Shown here: positions 36,231 through 47,684 of the stretch, in pieces
How the letters are laid out: every line of letters begins with the position of its first letter
Numbering within the stretch: the stretch's first letter is position 1
Assembly (NCBI GenBank): GCA_963920765.1
Contig: OY987248.1
Span: 15,844,539-15,908,538, forward strand
DNA: 64,000 nt
Origin: Ulota crispa
Lineage: Eukaryota > Streptophyta > Bryopsida > Orthotrichales > Orthotrichaceae
Direction: 5' to 3'
Translations under genes and position numbers: made by a program
The notes under the pieces: model-generated
Databases searched by the model: none
Told to the model about the DNA's origin: nothing
Seen by the model: only the letters and a program-made list of their open reading frames with translations

Positions 36231-39200
36231 ATTTACACCAATTTTTCTGTACTTGTCCCTTAAACATGAATATTTTGTATGACTTGTACTTCTAAAATGT
36301 AGTGGTTTGTTGGACACTCCAAAATGAAAATGTACTTGTGACAACAAATAAATCCATATTGCTCAAGTTACATGGAAAATTCTACAAAGTATATAGAACG
36401 TTATACAAAGAATTACTCAAAAACAATGTGCGGGAAAAATTGGCGGCTAGTTCAAAGTTAGCCGATGGAATTGGGAAAAAAAACCAGTTACATTTTGAAA
36501 TTGTCACCAAAAAAACTGATTAGATTTTACTAAAAATTCTAAATATATTACATTACAATGTAAATTTAGAAACATATCTAGCACAATCCGGCAACAAACC
36601 AATTGAATACAAAAAATGCCAAATTTTAGCTAGTAAAATCCAAAAAAATTCCCGAGCACTACTCAAGAAGATAAATTCTTAAATCCTTAAAATTCCTCTA
36701 GACAATCATACTATTGTTTCAATTAATGTTATCAATAAGAATATTTGCACAAGAGATGCATATAACTTTATATAGAGTTTCCAATTGCAATTTGGGTTGG
36801 AGTTGAATTTTGATAGCATTATAATTAGAAAATCTCCTCTCATACATTGCTATACTAGGTAGTATTATCATCACCTTTCTTCAAAGCATGCATAACCTTG
36901 GCCACTTTGTTGTTCTTACAAAGTCCCATGTTTCCCACAAGAAATTATTGAGTACTATCTCCCTCAAAGTCTTTGCCATCTCCAAACACCCACAACAACA
37001 CCAATTGTGCTTTGTGTTAGGGATTCAAGCTTGTTGCAAAGTCTCTCAAACCACTTCTCTATGCATAATGTTTTCTTGTAATCAATTGCAAGATAATATA
37101 GAATCAAAAGTTTGCATGCATGGAACACTTGGAGGTCAAGGAACCTATCATTCAAGAGTATCCAAAACTCTTTACAATACTTAGCATCAAAAGCTCAACT
37201 TCTCTCAATAGTACCAAGACAATCAAAAGTACATTCTTTATAATGAGCATAAAACTTCTTTGTATCATCACCAAGAGCATAACCAATCTCATGAAAATTG
37301 TCAAATATCTTCAAAAATGGCCATAAGAATCTAAAAACTTTTCCGAATGTAAGGTTCCTCTTGGAAAGAAACCTTCATGTTAGCTCATCAAATCCAACAA
37401 ATAATTATTGATTTTTTATAAAAGTTCACAAAGAAAATCATTTGCATAGTTTTGTATTATAACACTCTCCAAAATACTGATGACAAGTAGCTCTATTTCA
37501 ACTAGTGTTTTGGATGGATCATTTTTTTCAAGTGGATATGTGACGTAAAGATTTCCAAATTATTGGTACTTTGGACATGCTCAAAAAAACTTGCCTTTCA
37601 TTTGAGGTTTTTTTGACATGTTACAAGCATGTTTTTTGTCAAAAATCAACCCTACTTGTGATGCATTTCTCCTACGGAATATTGAGGAACATAAAGTTCT
37701 TTGTTATTTTAAATTCAATAGAGAATATTTGGAGGGACACTACTGCTTTACCCTAAATTCGTAAGAGCTAGTTAAGGGCATTTTATATGAATACCCAGGC
37801 CAATTTGAAGTTGATCCAATTTGCAATCCATTGGGTAGTCAATTGAGCTAAATTCAAATTGGGCATTAATATAAAACCTTGGAGCCTAATTGATGGACCA
37901 ATTTCCATGTAACAAACTGAATCCATGTCCTTGAATTGAGTATAATTACCTTGTAGTGAACCAATTCTTTTTACTAAAGCTCAATTTTTTTGGAAATTGC
38001 CACATAAATAGCCAAGACCAATTGGGCCAACCCTCAATATAAAATTTTAGGGCCCAAATGATGACTCAATTTGACTATCTTAGCAATTCCGTTGGTCCAA
38101 TTTCATGGTTCTTCAATTGAATCAACAATTTGATTCTAATACAAAGTAGCTCTTAAATTTGCTAACAAAAAAAAGTTGCCTCAATATTTCTCATTTTTTT
38201 TACAAGTAAAAAATGAACTAGTTTAGATTTTGCCAAATTTAGCCACATGTGTGAACATATGGCATCAACATCTCCATCATCACTAATCAATGAAATGTTA
38301 AGCTTTAGTCTAACATTGAAATATATTTGCTTTGGTGAACATAGAAATTATTGTTGATTGATCTTTAGCACAAAATTTATATGGAATCAAGATGTTACTT
38401 CAATCATTCTTGGTTTAGACATTGAATTTTGATATTTTTGTGTTACTTCAAAAACTAAGAATACCATAATAATACATTTCACACTTCAATGTCTATTTTA
38501 ATATTGTTCAAGTATTCCTTGTTGGGTGGACATGAAATCAATACAAAAATAGGACTAAACATCACATACTTTATGTGAAGGTCTTAGTTTGTGCTTTTGT
38601 GTCTTTGTTTATAAATTCCCATAAAGCTAAAAGATACTACTATTCGAATTAGTGCAAGATTTCTTCACAATGATTTAGGTGAATTTTGTCTAAATAGTGA
38701 GAAAATGTGGGGTGGCATGCCCCTTACATTTACTTTTAACATTACCATTCAATTTTGGTCACAACGTTTTGTTGCCATTCAAATAACAACTTGGTAGCAC
38801 AGCCTTTGCGATGAGGCATCCTTCATATACTCTAATAGCAATACATGCTTGCAAAATCTCCTCAGAATTTTGGCAATTGTTTGAAACAGTATTTAAGACT
38901 ACATTACTTGAAACAGGCACAGTTACTGAAATAGCTTGTGTACCAATGAACAAAATAATTCTCTGGTGCAAAAAACATGTACGATTTTCTCATAAGTTCA
39001 TACACATCCAGAATGTTTACAGAGGTCTATTATAGGAGTCAAGTTTGCAGTTCTCTTGACAGTGAACTCATATTAGCAACAATCATTAACTAGACCAAAA
39101 GCTGGCCCGCTGCAATTCTGCATTTGTCTTGACCCAATGTTTACAATTAGCAAACATATCACTATAAAATCCTCCCATGACAAACACAAGATTAATTCAG

Positions 39201-39550
39201 CAGCTCACGAAGCAAAAACACATGCCAATGTTGCACATTTTCCACATGACGTTGCTAATGTCATTCCCATAGTATAAACCCTTCAAATTTTACAAAGTTC
39301 AAGCTTTCAAAAAACAAATTTAAAACCAAGAGGCCGTAAAAACAAGGAGATTTTGACACAATTCTGAAATACAAGTAGCCGTTGTTTCCAACTTCCAAAA
39401 CAAGAGCACAAAACAATAATGGCCAACAACAAGAACCAGATTATAACCTAACCTAGAACTATCCAAGCACAAAGCATGCTTTCCTAACCAATCTCCTCAT
39501 GGTACAAGCTGGTTTTACTCAGCAATGTCACATTATACCTTCATCTACAC
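36231..39550. other. AT-rich intergenic DNA, 3.3 kb
   Basis: No gene recognised. 37796-38130 is unusually rich in the word CCAATT and its variants (an old degenerate tandem or foldback repeat). 38750-39550 has mixed composition and may be an untranslated or non-coding transcribed region near the 3' end of the next gene. Nothing is diagnostic. Confidence 0.4.
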
Positions 39551-39661
39551 ATCACCTACAACATAAACCTAAACAATACATACTTTGCACAAAAGTTGCA
39601 CATCAAGAATAGGATTTTCATGAGCAGTAGTAATAAGTTAACGTTTTTCAGTTGAGGAAAG

Positions 39662-42289
39662 CTAAGAATGTGGATAACCAGGCTTTGTAGCTGGAGGGTA
39701 ACCTGCTGGAGGGTATCCTGCAGGAGGAGGTTGATAGGACTCCGCAGCTGGTGGATAACCAGGTCGGTCGGTTGTTGATGCAGAAGGGTACGCTGCATGT
39801 GACGGCGCAGATGCAGGTCCATACGGAGCTGCTCCACCTGGCATGGAGCCACCAGAGAGATTACCCTGACTTTGTGCCAACCGAACAGCCTCCTGCATGT
39901 TCTTTATTCCCTTGTCATAGTTTACGAACCCCATGTACCAGAACTCATGTCCATCTTTGGTCACCACCTGGATGTACTTGTCTGTCGGCTTCTTCTGATT
40001 TGCAATAGGCACAACTTCCCTCACCATGTCCAAGGGAAGGATGACCTGAACTCACAATCATGCCCACATGAAGAATATTTAGCTTCTTCATCGTAAAACC
40101 TGAAGAACTCAGAAACAGAAACAGAAGAGTAGCAAAGCCTGAACTCAATCCCTTAAGTGCCCAAATGGCCGAAATTGGTAGCTAGGGGAGTTGAGATATA
40201 CTCCCTCTGCCTCTCTAAAAAGCTCCAAATCATACACATTTCTTGTATCACTGCAAAGCTCCCTATTGCTGATTTCAAAAGATGAGAAAGCGTTTGCCAT
40301 GTTGAATGATTTCATGGAGCAAGTTAAGCGATTAGAGAGCATTCCTCTCCTAGCAAGCTTGGCCTTGCCCATATGAGGTACCATTTTTGTTATTAATCTC
40401 TAAATCATCAATAATGAGGAGCTGGTAGCATGCACAAATATGGTACTCTTTGCATGGAATTTGGGTGCCCAAAAGGCAACATCAAAACTAGAGATTTTGC
40501 ATACATTTGGTAAATGGTATATTGATTCTAGAACGCATGTGTCACTAGCACAAAGACTAAAAACACAGTTAATCATTTGCAAGGAATCTTTTTGGACGTT
40601 TTTAGAGGGACAGAGGGAGTATCATTTAGGTAGCTTCAACAGAAGTAACAAGGTGTACTAAAAAAGAGGAAGAAATTTCACCCTAAAATTTTGAATGATT
40701 ATAACAAGTTTTGAGAGTTGTTATGTTTCGCTATTAGTTTCCAGAGTGCAGTCTCTAGTTTTAGTTTGAGCACTTAAGAGTTGAAGTGCTAAAAAGTAAG
40801 CACACGTCTCGAACAATGACAGGAGCCATTTTGAATTCCTCAAGACTAAAATTGTAAATCCAAGGTGCATGGAACTAGAACAATACTACACGTACCTTGT
40901 AATAGCTGCTTTGTTGCTGCCCAGGAGTAGGGTGGTAAGTCAGCTCCCGGTCACTGCAGAAAGCGAACTTCAAATTCGTAATGTACAGTGTGCCACTGAC
41001 TGCGCCATTTGAAGTAGAAAGATGGCATGCATATGTTTTCTTCAAATTCTCATTCGGTTGAAATGGCCCAAACGTTTGCTTATACACGCCCTCAAAGCCT
41101 CCCTCCCTTAACAATCTCGTTCCATGAGTAATCCTTCCAATAGCAGCATCTGGAAGAGAGTTGCTTGTTTTCACTGCCAAAAAAGAAGTTCCAACACAAT
41201 AAATACCATGCTCAAGTAGAAGCATTCATGGCACATAAGGCAAAACCAAACTCCTATGTCGTAATAAAATACAGCATTCAAACAAAAACGCCATTTTGAA
41301 CTTACTATGGCCCCAGAAGCTCCCCGCCACACTCTCAGCCTGCTTTCCGAGCTTGTTCAAATAATCCATAGCACCTCCTGGTACTCCCACCAAGACTAGT
41401 TAGACACATCCTCCACTTGAAAAGAGACAAAAATCAACTATAAGAACTTATTTCTCTAATCCATTAACAAAACCAGTCCTAGGACAAGAATACTCCATTT
41501 TACAACCAATTAACTTTACTCTTCCGAAGCAACATCAAGTAATCCAAACATACACGTTTCTAACGCACAACCACATAAACTAGATGTAAGAAAAGAAAAA
41601 CTCCAGTAAGGTAGCAACACCCATAACCATCACTGTACCCATAACCATCACCTCTAAAATCTTGGAAAATTTGTGGAAGTGAATAGATGTAATTACAAGG
41701 ATGTACAACATGTGAATATGAAACCTTAGTGTTGGTATTAGGTGCAATTGCAATCGGCTCTTTAAAATTCACAATTTATTCTCACAGTATCCAAATAATA
41801 CATTCGAAAGTGCAAAATCATCATTTTTCTCTTCCTAATAGGATCCTATAATTTGCTACATGTTTATCAATAATCATCATGTTCAAAACCCTTAATTTGA
41901 CGGTTATGGGTGCTGCTACCTTAACAATAAGTATATTCAAGCATCCGAAACAGCCATATCTCTTCCAGCTCCCTCAAACAATACTTATACAAATTTCTTT
42001 TAAAAGAAGAATCTTAAACCAAGAAAGCTCAATTCACAACCGATAACAAGTTACAATCTACAAGCTCCAAATATTAAAGCAAACACTCCAAACACAACAA
42101 TCAGCTAACCTAGAAACAGAAAACAAGGAGCACTGTAAAATCCATGCACGGCCGTGTACCTCTTCCAGCTCCAGTGGTAGGAGTAGTAGTCGGCCTGCCA
42201 GAATCGGGATACGCCGACGTGCCAGCCGCACCGGCCACACCGCCGGGCACTCCTTGATTGTCATAGTGCGCATACGGATTTGCACTCAT
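39662..42289 (-). CDS. GEM-like GRAM-domain protein
   Basis: Relative of Arabidopsis GLABRA2 EXPRESSION MODULATOR and the ABA-responsive GRAM proteins, which are thought to bind membrane lipids or chromatin-associated partners. Four exons: 42289-42160, 41377-41306, 41173-40896, 40045-39662, giving 287 aa with consistent phases. The N-terminus is short and disordered (MSANPYAHYDN, Pro/Thr-rich). A family block follows (MDYLNKLGKQAESVAGSFWGH), then the GRAM domain (about residues 70-190), including GFEGVYKQTFGPFQPNE, KTYACHLSTSNGAVSGTLY and KDGHEFWYMGFVNYDKG. The tail is Pro/Tyr-rich with two GYPPA repeats ending PGYPHS; this tail is longer than in typical GEM proteins. Intron 3 carries a Stowaway MITE. 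The 5' leader appears to contain another intron with tandem repeats. Confidence 0.93.
40201..40619. mobile_element. Stowaway MITE in intron 3 of the GEM-like gene
   Basis: 419 bp with ends CTCCCTCTGCCTCTCTAAAAA and, from the right, CTCCCTCTGTCCCTCTAAAAA. TA flanks at 40199-40200 and 40620-40621. The body matches the element at 28297-29345 in reverse orientation. No coding sequence. Confidence 0.85.
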
Positions 42290-42361
42290 CCTTACAAATT
42301 CTTAATTCCGATCTCCAAACGTCGCTTCTGATAGCTTATGTCTCTGTGTAGCTTATATCTC

Positions 42362-42700
42362 TGCGTACAAAAACCACAACAACTCAAAACTACCGCGTGT
42401 GCAAATCTGAAGTCACCAAAAGAGCTTCGTTATAAAAATAGCTTATATCTCCGTGTCCAAACAAACAACCGCAACAACAATTCAAAACTCCCGCGTGTGC
42501 AAATCTAGTCACTGAAAGAGCATCGTTATAAAAATAGCTACCACAACAATAACAATTCAAAACTCTCGCGTGTACAAATCCAGTCACTGAAAAAGCATCG
42601 TTATAAAAATGGCTTATATCCATGTGTACAAACAATTACAATAACAATTCATAACTCCCGCGTGTACAAATCTGGTCACTGAAAGAGCAAATGGTCGCGA
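42362..42700. repeat. Four-unit tandem repeat in the 5' leader of the GEM-like gene
   Basis: Units of about 80-100 bp each contain AACTCYCGCGTGTRCAAATC and GTCACTGAAAGAGCATCGTT-type words (near 42380, 42478, 42558 and 42645). A donor-like CACCAG/GTTCGT at about 42732 on the - strand suggests these repeats lie in a 5' UTR intron between a first non-coding exon and the start-codon exon. Confidence 0.7.
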
Positions 42701-42732
42701 ATGAACAGGAACAAACGTAGAGTACGAACCTG

Positions 42733-43100
42733 GTGGTGATTTTGTGAGCTGAGGTGGACGAGAGGTTTGTGTATTGGAGTAATGAGAGAGATTGCGAGAG
42801 AGGAGCGGAGAAGGAAGGATTGTTACGGAGAAATACCGGAGTAGGGTTTCCGCGTGGAGGGCCTCGAAGAGGAAGAGAGGAAGAGGAAGAGGGGGAATAA
42901 AGTGGTCGGTCGGTCTGGCACTCTGTCTGGCATCGACCGGCGCCACCAAGTGATGCTGCCGACATGGCGCCGTCGTGGAACTGCGGCTGCGGCAGCGGCT
43001 ATTCGCGTTACGAAACGTTCTGTACTTGACATCGATGATTCCCAAGATGTCCACGTGGACTTGCGCTTTATTGGTTCTGGAACACGTCGGAGGAGCAGTC
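42733..43100 (-). promoter_or_regulatory. Probable first non-coding exon and promoter of the GEM-like gene
   Basis: GC-rich, CT-rich (on the - strand) sequence upstream of the leader intron, typical of a plant 5' UTR. The promoter would lie between it and the transposon beginning at 43137. The overlapping reading frames have no family features. Confidence 0.4.
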
Positions 43101-43136
43101 AGCAGGTTTTATTTTCTTGGGAAAATTTGATACATA

Positions 43137-44723
43137 CAGCGACTTCAAAAAATGAGTCTATGTGGGTTATTTGGGTCAGAAAAGTGACATTGTAAAGAGT
43201 ATGAAAAATCAAACCAAAAAAATTTAAATACAAAAGTTTGAGAGCATGAGGTAACACATCATTTCAAATAAAATTGAAAAAAATGCTACTAAATTTAAAA
43301 AATATATAATGCTAAAGTTGACTATGTACATAAATTCATTTTTTGAGGCTGGTATTCTTACAACTTCAAATGGGTGTAGAATTTAGAGAATTTGTGTTTT
43401 TTGGTGAATTTTTTATGGTTTCTCTTCTTGTCTCTTTGTAGAATATATTGTATTGTGTAGAAAGTGAAATTAGCATGATGAAGCCAATTTCAAGATAGAA
43501 AACAAGAGGTATTGATGTTCTTTTGATGAAAGATAAGAGTATAAGAGAGATTGCAAAATTTCTTGGTTTCACACAAAGTACTTTGAATAGAATGGGGAGG
43601 AAAATTTGTAGTAGCTTAGAATTGCCAAAACAAGATGCTCCAAAGATTTTTATTGCTTCATAAAGACGGCATGTAGTATGTTTGGTCATGGTTGGAGGGC
43701 TAGAAATGACATCACAAGTAGTAGAAGTATTGAAAGAGGGTAGAGAGGTAGGGTTTTGTGACAACACATTGTAGTAGGTTTTGAGAGATGCCAAATTGAG
43801 TGCTTGTGAGAAGGTGTCAAAGTCTTATTTGTCACGGAAACATGCACTCGCTTTGCAACAATTCACAAAAATTAAACAATAGAGGATTGGAAGAGATTTT
43901 TTTTCAATAATGAGAGGAAAATAATTTTTTTAATGCAAATGGGACTATGGGAGGGCCTACTGTTGGGTCAATGACAATGAAAGTTTGCTTGATTGAGGAG
44001 TGAAGCATGCAAAGAAGCACGGTAGAGGGTCTTTGATGCTATAGAGTTGCATGACATCAAGAGGTCTGGGTGATTTATAGAATGTGGATGGTTGTTTAAA
44101 TGCATAAGACTATATTTCAATCTTACATGAAGATTTGTACTTGGGTTTGGAAAGATTAAGATTTTTCAACATTGATGGAGTTATTTTTGAGCATGAGGAT
44201 GCTCCTATTTATAAAGCAAAGATTGTTCAAAAATGATTATAAGAGCATTATTTTACTATTTTAGAGTGACTAACTCAATCTTTGGACCCAAATCCTATGG
44301 ATCATGATTGGGAAATTTTCAAACGTTGTTTGAATTCCTACCCAACTCTTCAAGCGGATCTTTTACAATTATGGGAATATGTGCAAGACACTTTTAGAGC
44401 CATTACTACAAAACAATATGAGAGATTATATACTAGCATGCCAAGTCAAATTTTAGTTGTTTTGGTTGCTTATGACAAGTAGATAAAATTTTGATCACTT
44501 TGTATATACCACCTCAAAAAATGAGTCTATGTACATAGTCAACTTTAGCATTATGTATTTTTTAAATTTAGTAGCAATTTTTTTTCAATTTTTTTTGAGA
44601 TGATGTGTTACTTCATGCTCTCAAACTTTTGTGTTTAAATTTTTTTGGTTTGATTTTTCATACTCTCTACAATGTCACTTTTCTGACCCAAATACCCACA
44701 TAGACTCATTTTTGAAGTCACTG
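43137..44723 (+). mobile_element. Tc1/mariner element with long terminal inverted repeats
   Basis: 1587 bp. Ends CAGCGACTTCAAAAAATGAG and, from the right, CAGTGACTTCAAAAATGAG, part of inverted repeats of roughly 220 bp that stay alignable through TATGCTAAAG-type words. TA flanks at 43135-43136 and 44724-44725. The centre holds a dead transposase gene. CAGT ends, a TA target and the protein all agree on Tc1/mariner. Confidence 0.88.
43475..44482 (+). pseudogene. Tc1-like transposase, decayed
   Basis: With several stops and frameshifts the protein can be followed: a helix-turn-helix start (MKDKSIREIAKFLGFTQSTL), a catalytic-core stretch DWKRFFFNNERK, then FEHEDAPIYKAK, then SLDPNPMDHDWEIFKRCL and the C-terminal MPSQILVVL. 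Compared with the family, the first catalytic Asp reads Asn, the second reads Glu, and the final Glu reads Asp; the spacing of 34 residues between the last two is kept. Three in-frame stops lie between the last two catalytic positions. Non-functional. Confidence 0.8.
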
Positions 44724-44725
44724 TA

Positions 44726-45718
44726 ATTTACCCCCTGAAATTTGCGATACGGCAGACAGACCCAACTTTTAAGGTAGCACCATCCATAAGCATTGCATCC
44801 CCATGCCCGTCACCTGACAGTGGCAAGGATAATCAATAAAAAAACAAATGGTTGTGGGTGACTAAGTGATGGTTATGGGTGATGAAGTGATGGTTGTGGG
44901 TGACTAGCATGAGGTTTTGAGTACCCATCTCACTATTTAAGAATCAACAAGCCTTATGGTTAGCATCTCTTACACATGGTTCCTACAATTTCAATGATTT
45001 TGGACTTTGAAAAATCTTTGTGGACAAATGCTTGCAGTTGGAACCTTGAAATTGAAGCCCATATTTTTGGTTTCCATTTCCTAACATACAGTATTTTTTT
45101 CAAAGTTAGTCAATTGTTTTACCTATTCCAAAACCCCTATTTCCACGCTTATGGGTGCGCCTACCTTAAATATTGTTTTTTCGATGGTTGCGTGACGGTA
45201 ACCAACAATCAAAAATGCATGTAAGGAAAAATTGGACAAAAATGGATAGAATCAAGCACGATTGTGTTTTCATCCAAATCTACTAATACTTATACATTTC
45301 ATCCAAATTCAGACAAACTTGTTATGTGCTTGGGAAGGAACCTGGCAAATTCATTTGAATTTCATTTTGGCATAACATGTTTTGGGGGCTCCAAAAAAAC
45401 AACAAATTCCATACTCATCCATGTTCAATCACAAATATCTTAACATCCACATTGTTTTTTTAGATTTTTTTGGTGCCACCATCTAAAAGCCTTGAAGTTC
45501 AAGATCCTACAATGATAGTTTTGTTTCAATGTTTAGTAATGATTCTACAACAACAATTTCAAAACTTCAAATTGCCTTCTAAAAATAAGAAAAGTATTCT
45601 TGGGCATATAGGGGTTAAGGTGAAATGCGAGAATACCAAAATTTGGTGTTTGTTATAATCTTCTCTTGAGTTCCACTAGCTTAGGATCATACATACCAAA
45701 GTAGAGCTTTCCATTCAT
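44726..45718. other. AT-rich intergenic DNA with a short tandem repeat
   Basis: A 21-bp unit (ATGGTTGTGGGTGACTAAGTG) occurs three times at 44848-44910. Nothing else recognisable. Confidence 0.5.
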
Positions 45719-45811
45719 TAACCCTTAAACACCGAAGGGGACGATTTTTGTCCCTGCAAATACACGGGGCCCCATGTATCCACGGTGACCCCTCGGGCGC
45801 GGAAGGGTTAA
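45719..45811. mobile_element. Miniature TTAA palindrome, 93 bp
   Basis: Begins TTAACCCTTAAACACCGAAG and ends GCGGAAGGGTTAA. GC-rich palindromic interior (GGGGACGATTTTTGTCCC, CGGGGCCCC). Same terminal signature as the longer TTAA elements, so probably an extreme deletion derivative. Confidence 0.65.
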
Positions 45812-45961
45812 GACAAGATATAGGACTATAATTATTTTGAGCTTCAATTCTAACTGCAATAGCAAAGATTATCAGGACAAGCAGTCCCTCATACCAGCAT
45901 GTTGAACACATAAAGAAGAATAGTAACATTTGAAAAACAAAGGAACAATCTAAAGCAACCT

Positions 45962-46040
45962 TTAACCCCTAAATGCGTGAGGCACCAATTTCTAGTGTAA
46001 AGTCCACTAGAATTTGGTGCCGCAAGCATTTAGGGGTTAA
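45962..46040. mobile_element. Miniature TTAA palindrome, 79 bp
   Basis: Perfect 15-bp ends TTAACCCCTAAATGC / GCATTTAGGGGTTAA, with a further internal pairing GGCACCAATT...AATTTGGTGCC. It could fold into one long hairpin. No coding capacity. Confidence 0.75.
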
Positions 46041-46343
46041 ATGGTGAATATAATGTTTCACAAAAGTAATTCTACTGCTTTGGCCAAACAGATCTACACA
46101 GCAAATGCTATGATGGCTATGCCTTTTCATATACACAAATAAAAAGCATCCCTACTCTTCATTAGCTTGGTATGCATATTACTTCAATCTTTCCTGTTGT
46201 CAATAAGATCCACTTATAACACAAGCAGGCTTCCTCAAATCACAACCCACTCTTCAGATAACAAACTCTCTCTACACCACAAATTTGGCTGAGTTCAAGA
46301 AAACATTAACCATAAAACACATATATTTACAAAGAGATGTGTA
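46041..46343. other. Intergenic DNA
   Basis: Mixed-composition sequence between the small TTAA palindrome and the Tc1 element. Nothing recognisable. Confidence 0.5.
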
Positions 46344-47682
46344 CAGTGGCCTCAAATAAACTTTGTCGCTTTTTACTCTCGATATGGCCAGACGTGAAAC
46401 CCTTGACCTCCTTCTCTCCGCTCCCATTTTCTGCCTGCGTTGCTATGGATCCTCAAGTTTCGTCTAGGATTTGGTTGAGTGTTGAACAAAAGGCTTGTAT
46501 CATTGGAATGAAGATTGCAGGTACAAGAATGCCTAAGATTGCTTCTCTACTGAAGGTGTCAAAGCGACAAATCCAAAGGATTATGAAGCATGATCGAGAA
46601 GGAGGCTCGTTGCAGCCAAAGAAGAGTCTAGGTAGACCTACAAAACTCAAGGAGAGGCATGTTAGGACCTTAGTTCGCAAGATTAGAAGTGACACACGTG
46701 CTACCTTGGCTGAAATTACGAGCATTTTGCCAAAGAAGGTACATCCTGACACTGTAAGAAAGGCTCTTCATTCTACTAGACTATTTGCTCGAGTTGAATC
46801 CAAAAAACATTTTCTTAGCATTGTACACAAGGCAAAGAGGATAGAATTTGCCTTGCAACACAAGAATTGGACTGTGGAGAAGTGGAATAGAGTCATTTGG
46901 ATTGATGAGTCCACTTTTGAGATTGGGAAGAATATTTGCCAAGTGTTGGTATGGAGAAGGGCCTATGAATAGTACAACATGAACTATCTTACACCAACTT
47001 TTAAGTTTGGGTGCTCTTTAGTGATGATTTGGGGAGCATTTGCATGCAACAAGAAGAGCAGACTTGTTTGTATGGCCAAAGGACGTAGCACTGCTGTTGA
47101 TTTTGTGGAACAGGTGTACGATGGCAAGTTAATTCACTTTTTACCAACCATCAACCACCCCATCTTGATGGAAGATGGTGCCCCTGTCCATCGATTGAAG
47201 GCGCCAAAGGTATGGAGGGATTTGTGTTTGCTTAAAAAGCTTGAATGGCCAGCAAACACTCTAGATTTGAACCCTATTGAGAACGTTTGGGCCAAGATGA
47301 AAGGAGAGTTACAAAATGGCCTAAAGTTCAAAATGACAACAAGATGTGGGCACAGCTGCAAGATTTATGGGAAGGGCTTCTTCCAAAGTGGTTGCAAAGC
47401 TTAGTAGGCATGATTCTTGAACAAATCCAAGCTGTGATTGCTGCAAAAGGAGGGTCAACTCATTGGTAGCATACATTTAGCTTGTTTTCTTGATACATGT
47501 AGTATTGTACTTCTAAAGCGTTGAGATTTAGAGCAAAGCATCTCAATGTGCTTAAGAAGCTGTGTACCAATTTTCAGAGCAATCAAGTTTGAATTGGATG
47601 CATACTAGCTTCTTTTCTAACCGGAAATGGCCTCTCAAACAACGTAGGAAAAGAAACCGACATACTTTATTCAAAGGTACTG
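46344..47682 (+). mobile_element. Tc1-family (DD34E) transposon with nearly complete transposase
   Basis: 1339 bp. The left end CAGTGGCCTCAAATAAACTT and, from the right, CAGTACCTTTGAATAAAGTA are imperfect inverted repeats, with TA at 46342-46343 and 47683-47684. It carries a transposase pseudogene with only one stop and one frameshift, so it is younger than the element at 43137-44723. Confidence 0.85.
46445..47469 (+). pseudogene. Tc1-type DD34E transposase, one stop and one frameshift
   Basis: Starts MDPQVSSRIWLSVEQKACII. The N-terminal paired-like DNA-binding part has two helix-turn-helix segments (TRMPKIASLLKVSKRQIQRI; TLAEITSILPKKVHPDTVRK) with the GRP linker (LGRPTKL). Catalytic triad: Asp in WIDESTFE, Asp in MEDGAPVH, and Glu in LNPIENVW, with exactly 34 residues between the last two (DD34E). 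There is an in-frame TAG at 46969-46971 inside VWRRAYE*YN. A frameshift between about 47300 and 47320 moves the C-terminus (KWPKVQNDNKMWAQLQDLWE ... AKGG) into another frame. All catalytic residues survive. Confidence 0.88.
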
Positions 47683-47684
47683 TA

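Noticed and set aside
42614-43195. Several overlapping frames of 69-146 codons on both strands
   Set aside because: They fall in the GC-rich 5' leader and promoter area of the GEM-like gene and its repeats; no domain or conserved motif.
46337-46444. Upstream ATG at 46337 as the start of the Tc1 transposase
   Set aside because: It lies outside the element's left end (46344), so the start inside the element at 46445 is preferred.
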